A model generated the notes under the pieces. It made no database searches and was not told the DNA's origin. It saw only the letters and a program-made list of their open reading frames with translations. Source: Rodentibacter sp. Ppn85 (GTDB lineage: Bacteria; Pseudomonadota; Gammaproteobacteria; Enterobacterales; Pasteurellaceae). Taken from it: 44,966 nt of DNA. The stretch spans positions 1 to 44,966 of the forward strand of contig NZ_MLHS01000041.1 of NCBI RefSeq assembly GCF_001999335.1. The letters are read 5' to 3'. Numbering within the stretch: position 1 is the stretch's first letter; every line of letters begins with the position of its first letter. Made by a program: the position numbers and the translations under genes. This document shows, one piece after another, positions 1 through 8,786 of this stretch.

Positions 1-144
1 GTGTGTTCTGTCCTTTATTTTTAGGGACGGAATACTGCGAATGTTAATTTTAATCCATTAATAAAGTAAATTTATCGGAATAATTTTAGCACTAGCGGAA
101 GTTTGGAAACATTTATTCTATTTTGATAAGTTTAGGGGGGATGT
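1..144 (+). promoter_or_regulatory. Leader region of the RTX adhesin gene
   Basis: AT-rich non-coding DNA in front of the adhesin gene. The only clear signal is a strong purine-rich ribosome binding site, AGGGGGG at 134-140, which decides for the ATG at 145 over the out-of-frame ATG at 141. I could not fix a convincing promoter. A short imperfect inverted repeat near 8-27 lacks a T-run. Confidence 0.4.
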
Positions 145-2424
145 ATGTCTACTACATTAAAAGTGCTAAATGCTAAGACTGTTATTGCTGAGCACAAAAT
201 TAAGCAAGGAGAAACATTAACGTTATTGGCAAAAGGAGAGGCCAATTATCAACTTATTGATGATAAAACGGGCGTTGGTCCAGAGAATATTATTACTAAA
301 CGGGAAGGTAATGATTTAAAAATCTTTTTAAAAGACGGTGACATGAAAGAAGATATTGTCATCAAAGATTATTATGATGAAGAAACAGGAAAAGAAACAA
401 GCAATTTATTAATTGGTCAAGCTGATAATGGTAAGATCTATGCGTATATCCCAGAATCAGGTGTAAAAGCTGATGCGGTAAGTTTGCTTGCTGATCAAGT
501 CACAGCACCACAGATTCTGGGCGGAGACGAATTAGCTAGCGCATTTTGGACATTTAACCCATGGTGGTTAGCAGCGTTAGTTCCATTGGCTGCAGGTATC
601 GCTATTGCAGCAAGCAACAGCGGAAGTGGTTCAAGTAACAACAATGGTTCTAATAATGAAGAACCAAATAATACAGACCCGGCAGCGGATGCAAAAGCGG
701 CAGTGGACGCGGCGGAGAAAGCAGCGAAAGAGTTAGCGGACTTAGTGAAAGCGAAAGAAGCTGACGGTTCAATTACGCCGGAAGAAAAAGCGGAATTAGA
801 CGCGAAGAAAGCGGAAGCGGATAAACTGAAAGACGACGCGAAAGCGGCGGTAGATGCATTACCGGCGGACAATGCGGATAAAGCAGGTTTAGATGCTAAA
901 GTTGACGCGATTGACAATCAGGTACCGGATGTGACGGCAGAACCATATCCATTGCCGGATCAAACGGATACAAGCACTTGGGAAGATGATGGTGAGGATT
1001 CGGATAATCCGACAGATAAAGATTCTGCTGATGATAATGAAGTCGATGATACACCGCAACTTGATCCGAATGTTATTATAACAGGTCGTCCAATTCCATC
1101 GGCTAACCCTAGTAAATTTGTTGTTAATAAGATCAAAGAGAAAAACCCTAATTCACTTGATCAAATTAATGATAAGGCTCAGATTAACGGAAATGAGGCT
1201 GCGAATCTTGTTGTCGTTGGTCGAGGTACGGATAGTACTAATATTTCGGGAAGACAATCAATCACTGCTGGTAGTATCAAAACTAATGGTGGCGATGATA
1301 CGGTGGTAATTACTAATAATGTTATTCGTTCCACAATTGATACTGGGGCCGATAATGATAAGTTGGATATTCGAGGTAATTCTCGTACTTCTACACTATC
1401 AATGGGAACCGGAGATGATGTACTCACCATTCGCGGTAAGCTGGCCGGCTTAAATAATCAAGTGAATCTTGGTGATGGTGATGACACAATGATTGTTGCA
1501 GGTGGGGCTGTATTTAACAATGCTGCTGCGAGTGATCATCAAACTAAGACAAACTGGAATAAGATTGATTTAGGTGCAGGCAATGACAAATTATCAATGG
1601 GTGAAAAAGGTGCAGGTAATATCCAATATACAGATATTCAAGCAGGTACCGGAGATGATGTGATTACGTTATCGCCAAATAGAGGTAAAGGCGATCTTTT
1701 CTGGGTCAATGTTGATTTGGGCGATGGAAATGATGAACTTATCGTTAAGGCTAGTGATTTACGCATGACGTATATCAATGGAGGAGAAGGTAATGATACG
1801 ATTGATTTAAGCCAAGCTCAATTCACAACCACTTATCATACTCATGTAGGCGATACACGTATTGATGGTGGAAACGGCAACGATAAGATTATTTTAGGTG
1901 ATGTTGGTTATACTACAGATACGCATTACTATAAGATCACTGGCGGTGCTGGCGATGATGTTGTTGAATTTACTCAAGATTACAGTATTCATGAGTATAA
2001 TAATCGTGGAGCTGAAATAAACACTAATCGTAATCAAGTTGATATTCAAGGCGGTGAAGGTTTTGATACCATATCAATTATCGGTAGTGGTACAACAGTG
2101 GATATGAGTTCAGGTACTAGCGGTTCAAATAGACCGGAAGGACTGAGAGATTTTGAAGCTGTTGATATGACCGCAAGTGGTGCTCAAACTGTAAAAGTGA
2201 AATTAGCCGATGTATTGGCAAATTCTGGTACACTTTATATTGCAGGGGATAGCTCTGATACCATTGATCTCGGATCTGACGGAAATAGCAGTTTAGGTGG
2301 ATTCAGTAAAACGACTGAAACAACGACAAGAACGGCATTAGATGGTTCGGAACATACTTACACTGCCTATACAAATGGTGCAGCTAAAGTATATATCGAT
2401 GACTCAGTCACCAATATTATCTAA
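145..2424 (+). CDS. RTX-repeat adhesin with BapA-type N-terminal domain
   Basis: A 759-residue protein, probably exported by a type I secretion system and acting at the cell surface in adhesion or biofilm formation. Residues 1 to about 160 resemble the BapA prefix-like domain and end in the hydrophobic stretch WWLAALVPLAAGIAIAAS. Residues 175-265 are an Ala/Lys/Asp-rich helical segment resembling one GA-like module, followed by an acidic linker. From about 375 to 690 there are roughly eleven nonapeptide-like repeats of the form GxGxDxhxh (for example GDGDDTMIV, GEGNDTIDL), the calcium-binding RTX beta-roll signature. There is no Sec signal peptide, as expected for type I export. It is short for the family, whose members often exceed 2000 residues. 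No secretion genes lie beside it here; they may lie before base 1. The domain calls are firm, the adhesin role is by family. Confidence 0.85.
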   Translation: MSTTLKVLNAKTVIAEHKIKQGETLTLLAKGEANYQLIDDKTGVGPENIITKREGNDLKIFLKDGDMKEDIVIKDYYDEETGKETSNLLIGQADNGKIYAYIPESGVKADAVSLLADQVTAPQILGGDELASAFWTFNPWWLAALVPLAAGIAIAASNSGSGSSNNNGSNNEEPNNTDPAADAKAAVDAAEKAAKELADLVKAKEADGSITPEEKAELDAKKAEADKLKDDAKAAVDALPADNADKAGLDAKVDAIDNQVPDVTAEPYPLPDQTDTSTWEDDGEDSDNPTDKDSADDNEVDDTPQLDPNVIITGRPIPSANPSKFVVNKIKEKNPNSLDQINDKAQINGNEAANLVVVGRGTDSTNISGRQSITAGSIKTNGGDDTVVITNNVIRSTIDTGADNDKLDIRGNSRTSTLSMGTGDDVLTIRGKLAGLNNQVNLGDGDDTMIVAGGAVFNNAAASDHQTKTNWNKIDLGAGNDKLSMGEKGAGNIQYTDIQAGTGDDVITLSPNRGKGDLFWVNVDLGDGNDELIVKASDLRMTYINGGEGNDTIDLSQAQFTTTYHTHVGDTRIDGGNGNDKIILGDVGYTTDTHYYKITGGAGDDVVEFTQDYSIHEYNNRGAEINTNRNQVDIQGGEGFDTISIIGSGTTVDMSSGTSGSNRPEGLRDFEAVDMTASGAQTVKVKLADVLANSGTLYIAGDSSDTIDLGSDGNSSLGGFSKTTETTTRTALDGSEHTYTAYTNGAAKVYIDDSVTNII

Positions 2425-2438
2425 TCAATGATAGAGTG

Positions 2439-2474
2439 AAAGGTTTACCGCTCGAAAGGAGGGTAAACTTTTAA
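2439..2474 (+). terminator. Hairpin after the RTX adhesin gene
   Basis: GGTTTACC and GGTAAAC arms, extended by A-T pairs, flank a short loop just after the stop codon, with a short T-rich tail. It is probably the first of two terminators in tandem. Confidence 0.5.
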
Positions 2475-2484
2475 GCCAAGTTAA

Positions 2485-2528
2485 AACGGTACGATTGGCA
2501 ATTTTACTTGCTGCTCGTACCGTTTTTT
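2485..2528 (+). terminator. Strong rho-independent terminator
   Basis: A perfect 10-bp stem, AACGGTACGA (2485-2494) with TCGTACCGTT (2515-2524), followed by a T-run. It ends transcription from the adhesin gene. Confidence 0.8.
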
Positions 2529-2571
2529 ATCCTTGCGAAATATTTACTTTTGCTATGGAAAGGAAAAATAA

Positions 2572-2609
2572 AAGTGCGGTTAAAAACTTCCTTGTTTTTG
2601 ACTGCACTT
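2572..2609 (-). terminator. Paired uptake-signal terminator of the tsuAB operon
   Basis: An uptake signal AAGTGCGGT (2572-2580) faces a near-copy in inverted orientation (arm 2594-2609), giving a 16-bp stem with two G-U pairs. On the minus strand it is followed by a T-rich tail and sits just after the TusA-family gene. The hairpin works in both directions. Confidence 0.7.
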
Positions 2610-2616
2610 CAGAGCG

Positions 2617-2838
2617 TTATTTCAGGACAGTAATTGTCCACTTTGCATCGCCAATTTGTTCAAAATTGCTTACTTCGTAACCTTCTTCGGCTGCCCAAGC
2701 TGGGATTGATTCTGTGGCTTGAGTACAGTCGAATTCAATTTCAAGACTATCGCCTTTATTGAGTTTCGCCATTTCTGCTTTCGCTTCCACTAATGGAAAA
2801 GGGCAAACTAAGCCAAGTGTCGGTAATTTAACAATCAT
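2617..2838 (-). CDS. tsuB: TusA-family sulfurtransferase-like protein (TsuB/YeeD type)
   Basis: A 73-residue protein of the TusA/SirA/YedF family. The family signature is near the N-terminus, GLVCPFPLVEAK, where the cysteine of the CPxP motif carries sulfur as a persulfide or interacts with thiosulfate. The gene lies 15 bp downstream of a YeeE/YedE-type membrane protein, the same pairing as E. coli yeeE-yeeD (tsuA-tsuB), in which TsuB acts with the TsuA thiosulfate channel in the cytoplasm. Length and motif are typical. The symbol rests on this pairing; a YedF-like role in selenium metabolism is the alternative. Confidence 0.8.
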   Translation of the reverse strand: MIVKLPTLGLVCPFPLVEAKAEMAKLNKGDSLEIEFDCTQATESIPAWAAEEGYEVSNFEQIGDAKWTITVLK

Positions 2839-2853
2839 TTTTTCCTCCTAAAA

Positions 2854-3894
2854 TTAAGCTATTGCTGTTTTTAATTGTTGTGGGCGAATAATGGTGAAAT
2901 AAGCCGCAAACCAAGTGCCAAGCACCATTAACGGAAGGGATACCCAACCTTGCCATGAAAAATAAGCCGTGGCGACAAGCGTATTACCGATTGAACATCC
3001 GCCTGCTAAACTCGCGCCAATGCCCATTAGTGAACCGCCGAACGCACTACGTACCATGATTTGCGTATCCGGTAGGCGGAGACGAAATTCGTTACTACCT
3101 TTGGCAGCAATGAATGAACCGATAAAAATTCCTAATACTAAGAATACGCCCCAATTGATGAATTTTGTCTCATTGGTGATGAGATATTGCATAATATTTG
3201 CTGATGGCGTGGTGATACCCAAACCGCCAATTCGTCCGGTTGCCACACTTAACGGCCAAGCCGCAAGAGCAATCAAGCCGATTAGTACTGCGGAAACAAA
3301 AGGATGCCAGCGTTTTTCAAATAAAATGTGGGCAATGCCGGTTTTTTTAGGTTTTAGTGTGGCAACTTTTGGCTGTGTGTTCGCAAGATGTTTGTACACG
3401 TAATAGCCAGTGATGATGGTTAATACTGCCACGAGCCACCATGCGGATATACCGATACTTTCATAAATATTGCGTTCGTCTATTTTGATGCTACGTAGTG
3501 TTTGATTGAACTCGCCAAGCGGGTCGGTTCGCATCATGGCACTAAATAGCATGTACATTATTAACGCCACCCAGCTACCGATTAAACCTTCTGCCACGCG
3601 ATACCAGGTTCCCGTTGCACAACCGCCGGCATAAATAATGCCGATGCCAAACAAAAAGGACCCTAAGATCACGGCAACAAATTCAAAATTTTTAGCAGGG
3701 TCAATATTCAACCAGCTGATTTCTTTAAAAATGAAAAAACCGATAGATTGCACAGTGATGGCAATGAGCAAGGCGACAAACATTTTATTGTTTTTGGTTA
3801 CATATAAGTCACGAAATGCACCGGTAATGCAAAAACGTCCGCGTTGCATGACAAAACCGAGCAAAATACCGCAAAATAATCCCGTCAAAAGCAT
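2854..3894 (-). CDS. tsuA: YeeE/YedE-family sulfur (thiosulfate) transporter
   Basis: A 346-residue inner-membrane protein with many hydrophobic segments. The cysteines considered functional in TsuA are in place: Cys22 in RGRFCITGAF, Cys92 in YAGGCATGTW and Cys300 in LAGGCSIGN. In the characterised family these line the path along which thiosulfate is relayed. A strong ribosome binding site (AAGGAGG) lies seven or so bases before the ATG. It forms a two-gene operon with the TusA-family gene downstream. Substrate could also be another sulfur or selenium species, as for E. coli YedE. Confidence 0.85.
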   Translation of the reverse strand: MLLTGLFCGILLGFVMQRGRFCITGAFRDLYVTKNNKMFVALLIAITVQSIGFFIFKEISWLNIDPAKNFEFVAVILGSFLFGIGIIYAGGCATGTWYRVAEGLIGSWVALIMYMLFSAMMRTDPLGEFNQTLRSIKIDERNIYESIGISAWWLVAVLTIITGYYVYKHLANTQPKVATLKPKKTGIAHILFEKRWHPFVSAVLIGLIALAAWPLSVATGRIGGLGITTPSANIMQYLITNETKFINWGVFLVLGIFIGSFIAAKGSNEFRLRLPDTQIMVRSAFGGSLMGIGASLAGGCSIGNTLVATAYFSWQGWVSLPLMVLGTWFAAYFTIIRPQQLKTAIA

Positions 3895-4007
3895 AAAACC
3901 TCCTTAGATTAAAAATAGCCCGTAAGTAAGACCGGTTTTATTTTTAATAAAATTAAGTTATATGCGCCAAGAATTTTTGGTTAATTAATATGTGCTTTTG
4001 GAATAAA

Positions 4008-4016
4008 AAGTGCGGT
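4008..4016 (+). repeat. DNA uptake signal sequence (isolated copy)
   Basis: AAGTGCGGT, the nine-base core recognised during natural transformation in Haemophilus and relatives. Here it stands alone and is not part of a terminator hairpin. Confidence 0.85.
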
Positions 4017-4069
4017 TGAAAAAGCAGTATATGCTAGCTACACAAAAACTTAATCGACTGAAAACGATT

Positions 4070-4103
4070 AAATCCCGATTAAATTTTAACTCAATCGGGA
4101 TTT
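4070..4103. terminator. Hairpin in intergenic region
   Basis: AAATCCCGATT and AATCGGGATTT form a perfect 11-bp stem around a 12-base loop, with T-rich flanks. It could end minus-strand transcripts of the broken DUF1868 gene. Confidence 0.55.
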
Positions 4104-4197
4104 TACTGTATTCGACAGCTATTTGAACTGTACAGAGAAATGATGTGCCGCTATTCCATTGTTTATTGGCGGGTTTTATCGCTTAATACGCTTAGGC

Positions 4198-4999
4198 TAA
4201 TGTATTAAGTGGTATTTTAATAATGGAGAATAGGCTAACATATCGTCGAAAATAGTAAATTCAACCGTATCTATTTCAAGCAGCGGATTTTGTTGTTTAA
4301 ACGTGTCGGACCAAATTTTTCTTTGGGTTTCAGCTCGAGCTAATTGTTTCGGTGTATATTTTTTCCAGTTATATGCTAGGGTGATATGAAAATGGAGTCT
4401 ATCCAGCTGATTACGTGTAGTTTATAATAATTCGCTTAACTGCTGACGAAATTGGATAATTTTTCTCGATCTTCAACTAATTTCACTCCCAAAATAATCA
4501 TTTCTTTATCAAAAGGTCCCCATAATTCAGTTAATGCAAATTTTAAGACTTTAGGCAAATCAGGCTTAAATTGTTGGAGTTTTCGTACATAGTGTAGATG
4601 TACTTCTTCGATTGGGGCAGTTTTCTCTAGATCTCGTGGCCAAAAACCAGGTTTTTCTCGTTGTGCCGGATTTTCATTTGTACCGTTAAATAGGGTAATA
4701 TGGAAGCTGTTTTTAGGGAGGAAAGTATGTAGTGCACCAAATTCACTTTGCTTAATCTCATTTTGAAGTTCGACTAAATTTTTGTAAAACTGAGTATTCT
4801 GTGGAACATGGCTGACGACTGAATTTCCTGGATAACGTAGTGCCTGTCCATTATAGTCAAATTTATAGCCGGTGCCTACGGTTGGTAAAAATTCATTTTG
4901 AGAAATACTTTTTTGTTGTTCATTGACGAACGTTGGGGAAACAAATATACTTGAGCTACCTAATAAAGCTGTGCTACTTAAAAAAGATCTTCTATTCAT
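4198..4999 (-). pseudogene. Broken Tat-exported DUF1868 (2H phosphoesterase-like) gene
   Basis: The intact 5' part encodes a twin-arginine signal (NRRSFLSSTALLGSSS) and a first 2H motif, SFHITLFNG. That frame ends early at 4436, after REKLSNFVSS. The homologous continuation lies in another frame: FRQQLSELL, then an in-frame TAA, then TTRNQLDRL, the second 2H motif HFHITLAYNW, and a C-terminus ending LAYSPLLKYHLIH at 4198. One frameshift and one stop codon therefore separate the two catalytic histidine motifs. The start is placed at 4999 because GGGAGT precedes it at good distance; the in-frame ATG at 5011 has none. In the family this would be an exported cyclic-phosphodiesterase-like enzyme of unknown substrate. 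A sequencing error cannot explain both lesions easily. Confidence 0.8.
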
Positions 5000-5210
5000 A
5001 GAAACTCCCATTAATTAATAAAGATAAAGTCAATAAAGCATTTGTTTTATATAAAATAATTATTTCAAATTTGTGAATTTCATTTTGAAAAAATAATTTT
5101 TTACAAGAGAAAATAACTATTTTAATTATAAAAATTGCTATAAATCCTTGAGAGTTGCTCTGTAAATTGGATTAATAGATAAATTGAACCGTTTTGCAAA
5201 CGTCATAGGG

Positions 5211-5252
5211 GAAATCCCCTTAATTGGCTGTATAGCCTTTGGGGGGAATTTT
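5211..5252 (+). terminator. Possible hairpin downstream of the cysteine desulfidase gene
   Basis: Nested inverted repeats: AGGGGAAATCCCCT, then GGCTGTATAGCC, then GGGGGGAATTTTTT. The T-run favours termination on the plus strand, but no plus-strand gene is nearby. It may serve as a 3' end structure for the minus-strand operon. Function uncertain. Confidence 0.35.
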
Positions 5253-5262
5253 TTACAAAAAA

Positions 5263-6579
5263 TTAAGGACAAGGCTTACTCACCATAATTTCAATCACTT
5301 GACGATCAATGTACTGCATACTTTTTGAGGCGATGGCGCAGAGGTTTTCGATAGTGCGATCGAGATCGTGTTCAACAATACCTTCGTTGCCGGTAACACG
5401 AGTTCCATCCATTGCCATCAATACGGATTTGTAGCCTGATGCCACACTGGTGGAGACTTTCATTGCACAACTATTTGCCGCACCGTCGCAAATAATGCCG
5501 CTGATATCGCCGATCATACTGCAAATGCCCATGCTGGCGGTTTCAAATTTCCCCGTTAATAAATAAGCAATGCCGGCACAGCTTCCCATGGATGCGGTGG
5601 TTACCGCACAAAGTGCGGATAATTTCGGCAGTTTACTGTGAATATAAATCGCCATTAAGTGTGATAAAAATAACGCGCGTAGGCGTTTTTTTTCCTCGAT
5701 TTTCAAATAATCAGCCACCACTACGACAGGCATAGTAGCGGCAATTCCTTGATTTCCCGAACCGGAATTACTCATCGCAGGCAAGGTTGCACCACCCATT
5801 CGGGCATCGGAGGCGGCGGTAGTTTCGATCATTATTTTGCTGAGTAAATCGTCTGAAATTAAACCCCTCCCCATTTGTTTACGTAAAGTTCGCCCGATAT
5901 GTAACCCATAATTTTCGCGTAATCCTTCATTAGATAAGGCACGATTTAATTCCGCAGCTTGGGCGATAAAACGAATTTTGTCTAATTCCATTTCGTCGGA
6001 AAATTCAAAAATTTCACGAGCCGTGACTTGTTTGAATATCTCATAGGGATCGCAGTCGGTGCATTCATCCTCCAATTTTTCAAACAGCACTTCACCATTT
6101 TTTTCAATACGAATAATATTGGTATGTTGATCTTGAATCGCCACTTTCACCCAATCCTCTCCGCCTTGCTCATTGGACGCAAATAACGATGCCTCGGAAT
6201 ACAATATATGATCGGTCGGTTGAATATCCACATGAACTTGCTTATGTTCCAACATGGCTTTTGCTTGCGCCACTTGTTCCAACGTGATGTGTTTTAATAC
6301 CTCTAAACCACCTTTAGGATCGCCCCCTAATGCCCCAATCGCAGCTGCAATCGGCAAGCCTACCATGCCTGTTCCCGGTACGGCGACGCCCAAACCGTTT
6401 TTCATTAGGTTTGGTGAAACTTTGGCTTCAATGCGTTCCGGCTTTTTGCCTAAATATTTAGCCGCTGTTGCAGATGCAAGGGCAAGGGATACCGGCTCGG
6501 TACAACCGAGGGCGGGGACAACATCTTTTTGAACGATGGCGATGAGTTTATCGCCAATTTGTTGTAGTTTGTTATTCAT
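5263..6579 (-). CDS. cyuA: L-cysteine desulfidase family protein (CyuA/YhaM type, UPF0597)
   Basis: A 438-residue cytoplasmic enzyme of the UPF0597/CdsB family, which breaks L-cysteine down to sulfide, ammonia and pyruvate using an oxygen-sensitive iron-sulfur cluster. The likely catalytic cysteine is Cys26 in PALGCTEPVSLALA. Further conserved cysteines lie in SALCAVTTASMGSCAG, SMGICSMIGD and ANSCAMKV in the C-terminal half, the expected cluster ligands. It follows the transporter gene by 9 bp on the same strand, matching the E. coli cyuP-cyuA pair. Full length. L-serine deamination is a family side activity. Confidence 0.88.
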   Translation of the reverse strand: MNNKLQQIGDKLIAIVQKDVVPALGCTEPVSLALASATAAKYLGKKPERIEAKVSPNLMKNGLGVAVPGTGMVGLPIAAAIGALGGDPKGGLEVLKHITLEQVAQAKAMLEHKQVHVDIQPTDHILYSEASLFASNEQGGEDWVKVAIQDQHTNIIRIEKNGEVLFEKLEDECTDCDPYEIFKQVTAREIFEFSDEMELDKIRFIAQAAELNRALSNEGLRENYGLHIGRTLRKQMGRGLISDDLLSKIMIETTAASDARMGGATLPAMSNSGSGNQGIAATMPVVVVADYLKIEEKKRLRALFLSHLMAIYIHSKLPKLSALCAVTTASMGSCAGIAYLLTGKFETASMGICSMIGDISGIICDGAANSCAMKVSTSVASGYKSVLMAMDGTRVTGNEGIVEHDLDRTIENLCAIASKSMQYIDRQVIEIMVSKPCP

Positions 6580-6588
6580 AATGAGTTC

Positions 6589-7860
6589 CTATAAAAACGT
6601 AAGGAAAGGAGATACGCACAATAAAATACCAGTGATGATAATGATGTAAAGTGCGACACCTTTGTATTTATGTAACATTGGCACTTTATATACTAAGTAC
6701 GCAGGAATTAAGCAACCGACCAAACCAAAAATTGGACTACAAATTGAAGTGAAGCTCAATACCGGCGCATTTAATACAATAGCACCCCAAGCCAGTAAAA
6801 TTGCGGCAATCATAATGCCTTTTTGTACATAATTTTGATTGATTTTATCTTCAGGCATAATGCGCGCAAGTAAGTTTATTACAATCCCTTGGGTGGCTTC
6901 ACGAAAGCCAAGATATACGCCAAAGAATGCTGTCATTACGGCAAAGATATTTAAAATCATGCCAACATAGGTTGCCCAAGATCCCGGGAAGAACTGTGCG
7001 ACGATAGCAAGGGCTGAAATATTTTGTTCATAGGCTTTTACCGCTTCTTCGCGCCCCATGGCAAGGGTGAAAGACACCGCATAGAAAAATACCGCAGTAA
7101 ACAAAATAAGGAATGCGATATTCATGGCGCGTAACGCTTTACGGCGCGCTATTTCTCGATTCACTTCTTTTTGGCGGTAGGATATTACCATTGGACTCAA
7201 GGTTTGAATAAATAAAATTGAGGTTAGGGTGAATGGTAAGGTGATGATTGCGTTTTTAATCAACAATCCGGCTGGAGGAAATGCATCAATGTTATATAAA
7301 TGCCACATACCTATCATGGCAAAGCCAAGTGCGGCGACGACAAAGAATTTAGTAAGCACCATAAAGCTGGAAAGTTTAAATAATAGTTTTTCACCTCTAG
7401 ATGAAATTGCCACTAAAATGCAGATAAGAACTAAACCATAAAATGGATTTTTAGAAAGTAAGGTCTTGGTTATGCCAAAGGTGTATAAATATGAGGCACT
7501 GTCATTTGTAATAGCGGTGGAATACACAAACATCCAAATAATCAACATCACAAAATAAAGTGCGCCTAATAAAATCCCCCAGTTTTTGCCAAGATAACCT
7601 GAAATTACACTCGGATAATCTTGGCATTTTGGTGATTCGGCAAGAGTGTTAATAAATAATCGTTGAAACAAATACATGGCCGGGTAGCCAATAACGGAAG
7701 ACAACAAAAATACCCACATACCCATTAAGCCCACCTGTACCGGCAAAAATACAATGCCCGCACCAATTGCCATACCAATACTCATAATGACCCAACCGAA
7801 ATCGGTGGCATCAAATTTCATTACCGCTTTAAGCTCTGCTTTTGAAAGTTCATTTTTCAT
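6589..7860 (-). CDS. cyuP: Cysteine/serine transporter of the HAAAP family (CyuP/YhaO type)
   Basis: A 423-residue inner-membrane carrier with about eleven hydrophobic segments, similar to the SdaC/TdcC/YhaO hydroxy and aromatic amino-acid permeases. Recognisable family features are the N-terminal MAIGAGIVFLPVQVGLMG and the motif ITNDSASYL. It is read with the cysteine desulfidase gene, so it most likely imports L-cysteine (or D/L-serine) for that enzyme. The ATG at 7860 is chosen because GGAG sits seven bases ahead; the longer frame would need a TTG that overlaps this ribosome binding site. Confidence 0.85.
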   Translation of the reverse strand: MKNELSKAELKAVMKFDATDFGWVIMSIGMAIGAGIVFLPVQVGLMGMWVFLLSSVIGYPAMYLFQRLFINTLAESPKCQDYPSVISGYLGKNWGILLGALYFVMLIIWMFVYSTAITNDSASYLYTFGITKTLLSKNPFYGLVLICILVAISSRGEKLLFKLSSFMVLTKFFVVAALGFAMIGMWHLYNIDAFPPAGLLIKNAIITLPFTLTSILFIQTLSPMVISYRQKEVNREIARRKALRAMNIAFLILFTAVFFYAVSFTLAMGREEAVKAYEQNISALAIVAQFFPGSWATYVGMILNIFAVMTAFFGVYLGFREATQGIVINLLARIMPEDKINQNYVQKGIMIAAILLAWGAIVLNAPVLSFTSICSPIFGLVGCLIPAYLVYKVPMLHKYKGVALYIIIITGILLCVSPFLTFL

Positions 7861-7932
7861 AGTTTTCTCCAAATAAGAAAATAAGTTTCTTTATTTGCTT
7901 TCCTTGAGTGAAAATAAAACGTCAATTAAAAA

Positions 7933-8604
7933 TTATTCACCTTTGAGTTCACGAAGGTGCTTATAAATGGCATATTTCGTTAAACTAAGGTTATCTGCCA
8001 CAAACATTACGGCATCTTTTAATTCAAAAAAACCGTTGTCGTATAAATAGGCAATAATGGCTTTTTTGTAGTTTTTTTGATGGGGGGTAATATGTTGCTC
8101 TACAGTGGAAATGGCTTTGGAAAGCGAATATTCCATCATGTCCTGACGGTTTGCCACGAAAGCTTCGTCTTTCGGTGGAATCGCTAAATTTTGTTGTGGC
8201 ATTAAATTTGATATAATTTTATCTAACGGGTAAGACAAATTCAGATTAATGCAAAATAACCCAATGGGTTTACCGTTTCCGCCTAAAATAATATGCGTGG
8301 TGGATTTGACTAAATGTCCGTAATTGGTAGTGGAAAAATAACTTTGTTCTAACTGCTTGGGATCTTTTTGATAATTTTTGAGGATTTTTAAGGCTTTATC
8401 CGTAATCGGCGCACCCACGGAACGTCCTGTGTGAAAGCCATTCACAATTTTTACTACAGAAGAACTGAGTTCGCCTAATTCGTGAACCACTACCTCGCAA
8501 TATTCCCCTAATAAATGGGCGATGGAATCGGCTAAATGAAAATAAGATTGCAGTATATGTTGATCGACATCTTGTGCAATTAAAGTTGGTTGCTCATTGT
8601 TCAT
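7933..8604 (-). CDS. YheO-family PAS/HTH transcriptional regulator
   Basis: A 223-residue regulator. Residues about 20-130 are the YheO-like PAS domain (EVVVHELGEL and NGFHTGRSVGAPIT are typical). The C-terminus holds a helix-turn-helix seen in ADNLSLTKYAIYKHLREL. It sits just upstream of the transporter and desulfidase genes on the same strand, with a 72-bp gap, so it most likely controls them, perhaps in response to cysteine. An excellent ribosome binding site (GAGGAG) precedes the start. The ligand is not known from sequence. Confidence 0.85.
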   Translation of the reverse strand: MNNEQPTLIAQDVDQHILQSYFHLADSIAHLLGEYCEVVVHELGELSSSVVKIVNGFHTGRSVGAPITDKALKILKNYQKDPKQLEQSYFSTTNYGHLVKSTTHIILGGNGKPIGLFCINLNLSYPLDKIISNLMPQQNLAIPPKDEAFVANRQDMMEYSLSKAISTVEQHITPHQKNYKKAIIAYLYDNGFFELKDAVMFVADNLSLTKYAIYKHLRELKGE

Positions 8605-8714
8605 TTCTTCTCCTCACCATTTTATGGTTGACGCAAAGTATGATGAAGTTATTTAAAATAGTCAAATTAATTTAACTAAAATTGTGATTTTGGTTAATTT
8701 TTTTATACTGTTGA

Positions 8715-8751
8715 GAAGAAAAAATCCATTGTGAAAACACAATGGATTTTA
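8715..8751 (-). terminator. Rho-independent terminator after the cupin gene
   Basis: AAATCCATTGTG and CACAATGGATTT form a perfect 12-bp stem with a four-base loop (8722-8749), followed on the minus strand by a T-run. It ends the polA-cupin transcript. Confidence 0.85.
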
Positions 8752-8786
8752 ATCTTAGCTACTATTTTATTGATTTTATGGATTAA

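Larger units (their letters stand above)
3895..4197. other. Gap of about 300 bp without a gene
   Basis: No coding region is convincing here. It holds the upstream region of the tsuAB operon, one isolated uptake signal (4008-4016) and one hairpin (4070-4103). The right end runs into the decayed 3' part of the DUF1868 gene. Confidence 0.6.

Noticed and set aside
495-917. Antisense 140-codon frame inside the adhesin gene
   Set aside because: It is the mirror of the low-complexity Ala/Lys-rich segment; no ribosome binding site and a composition typical of a shadow frame.
2495-2680. 61-codon frame after the adhesin gene
   Set aside because: It spans two terminator hairpins and the end of the TusA-family gene.
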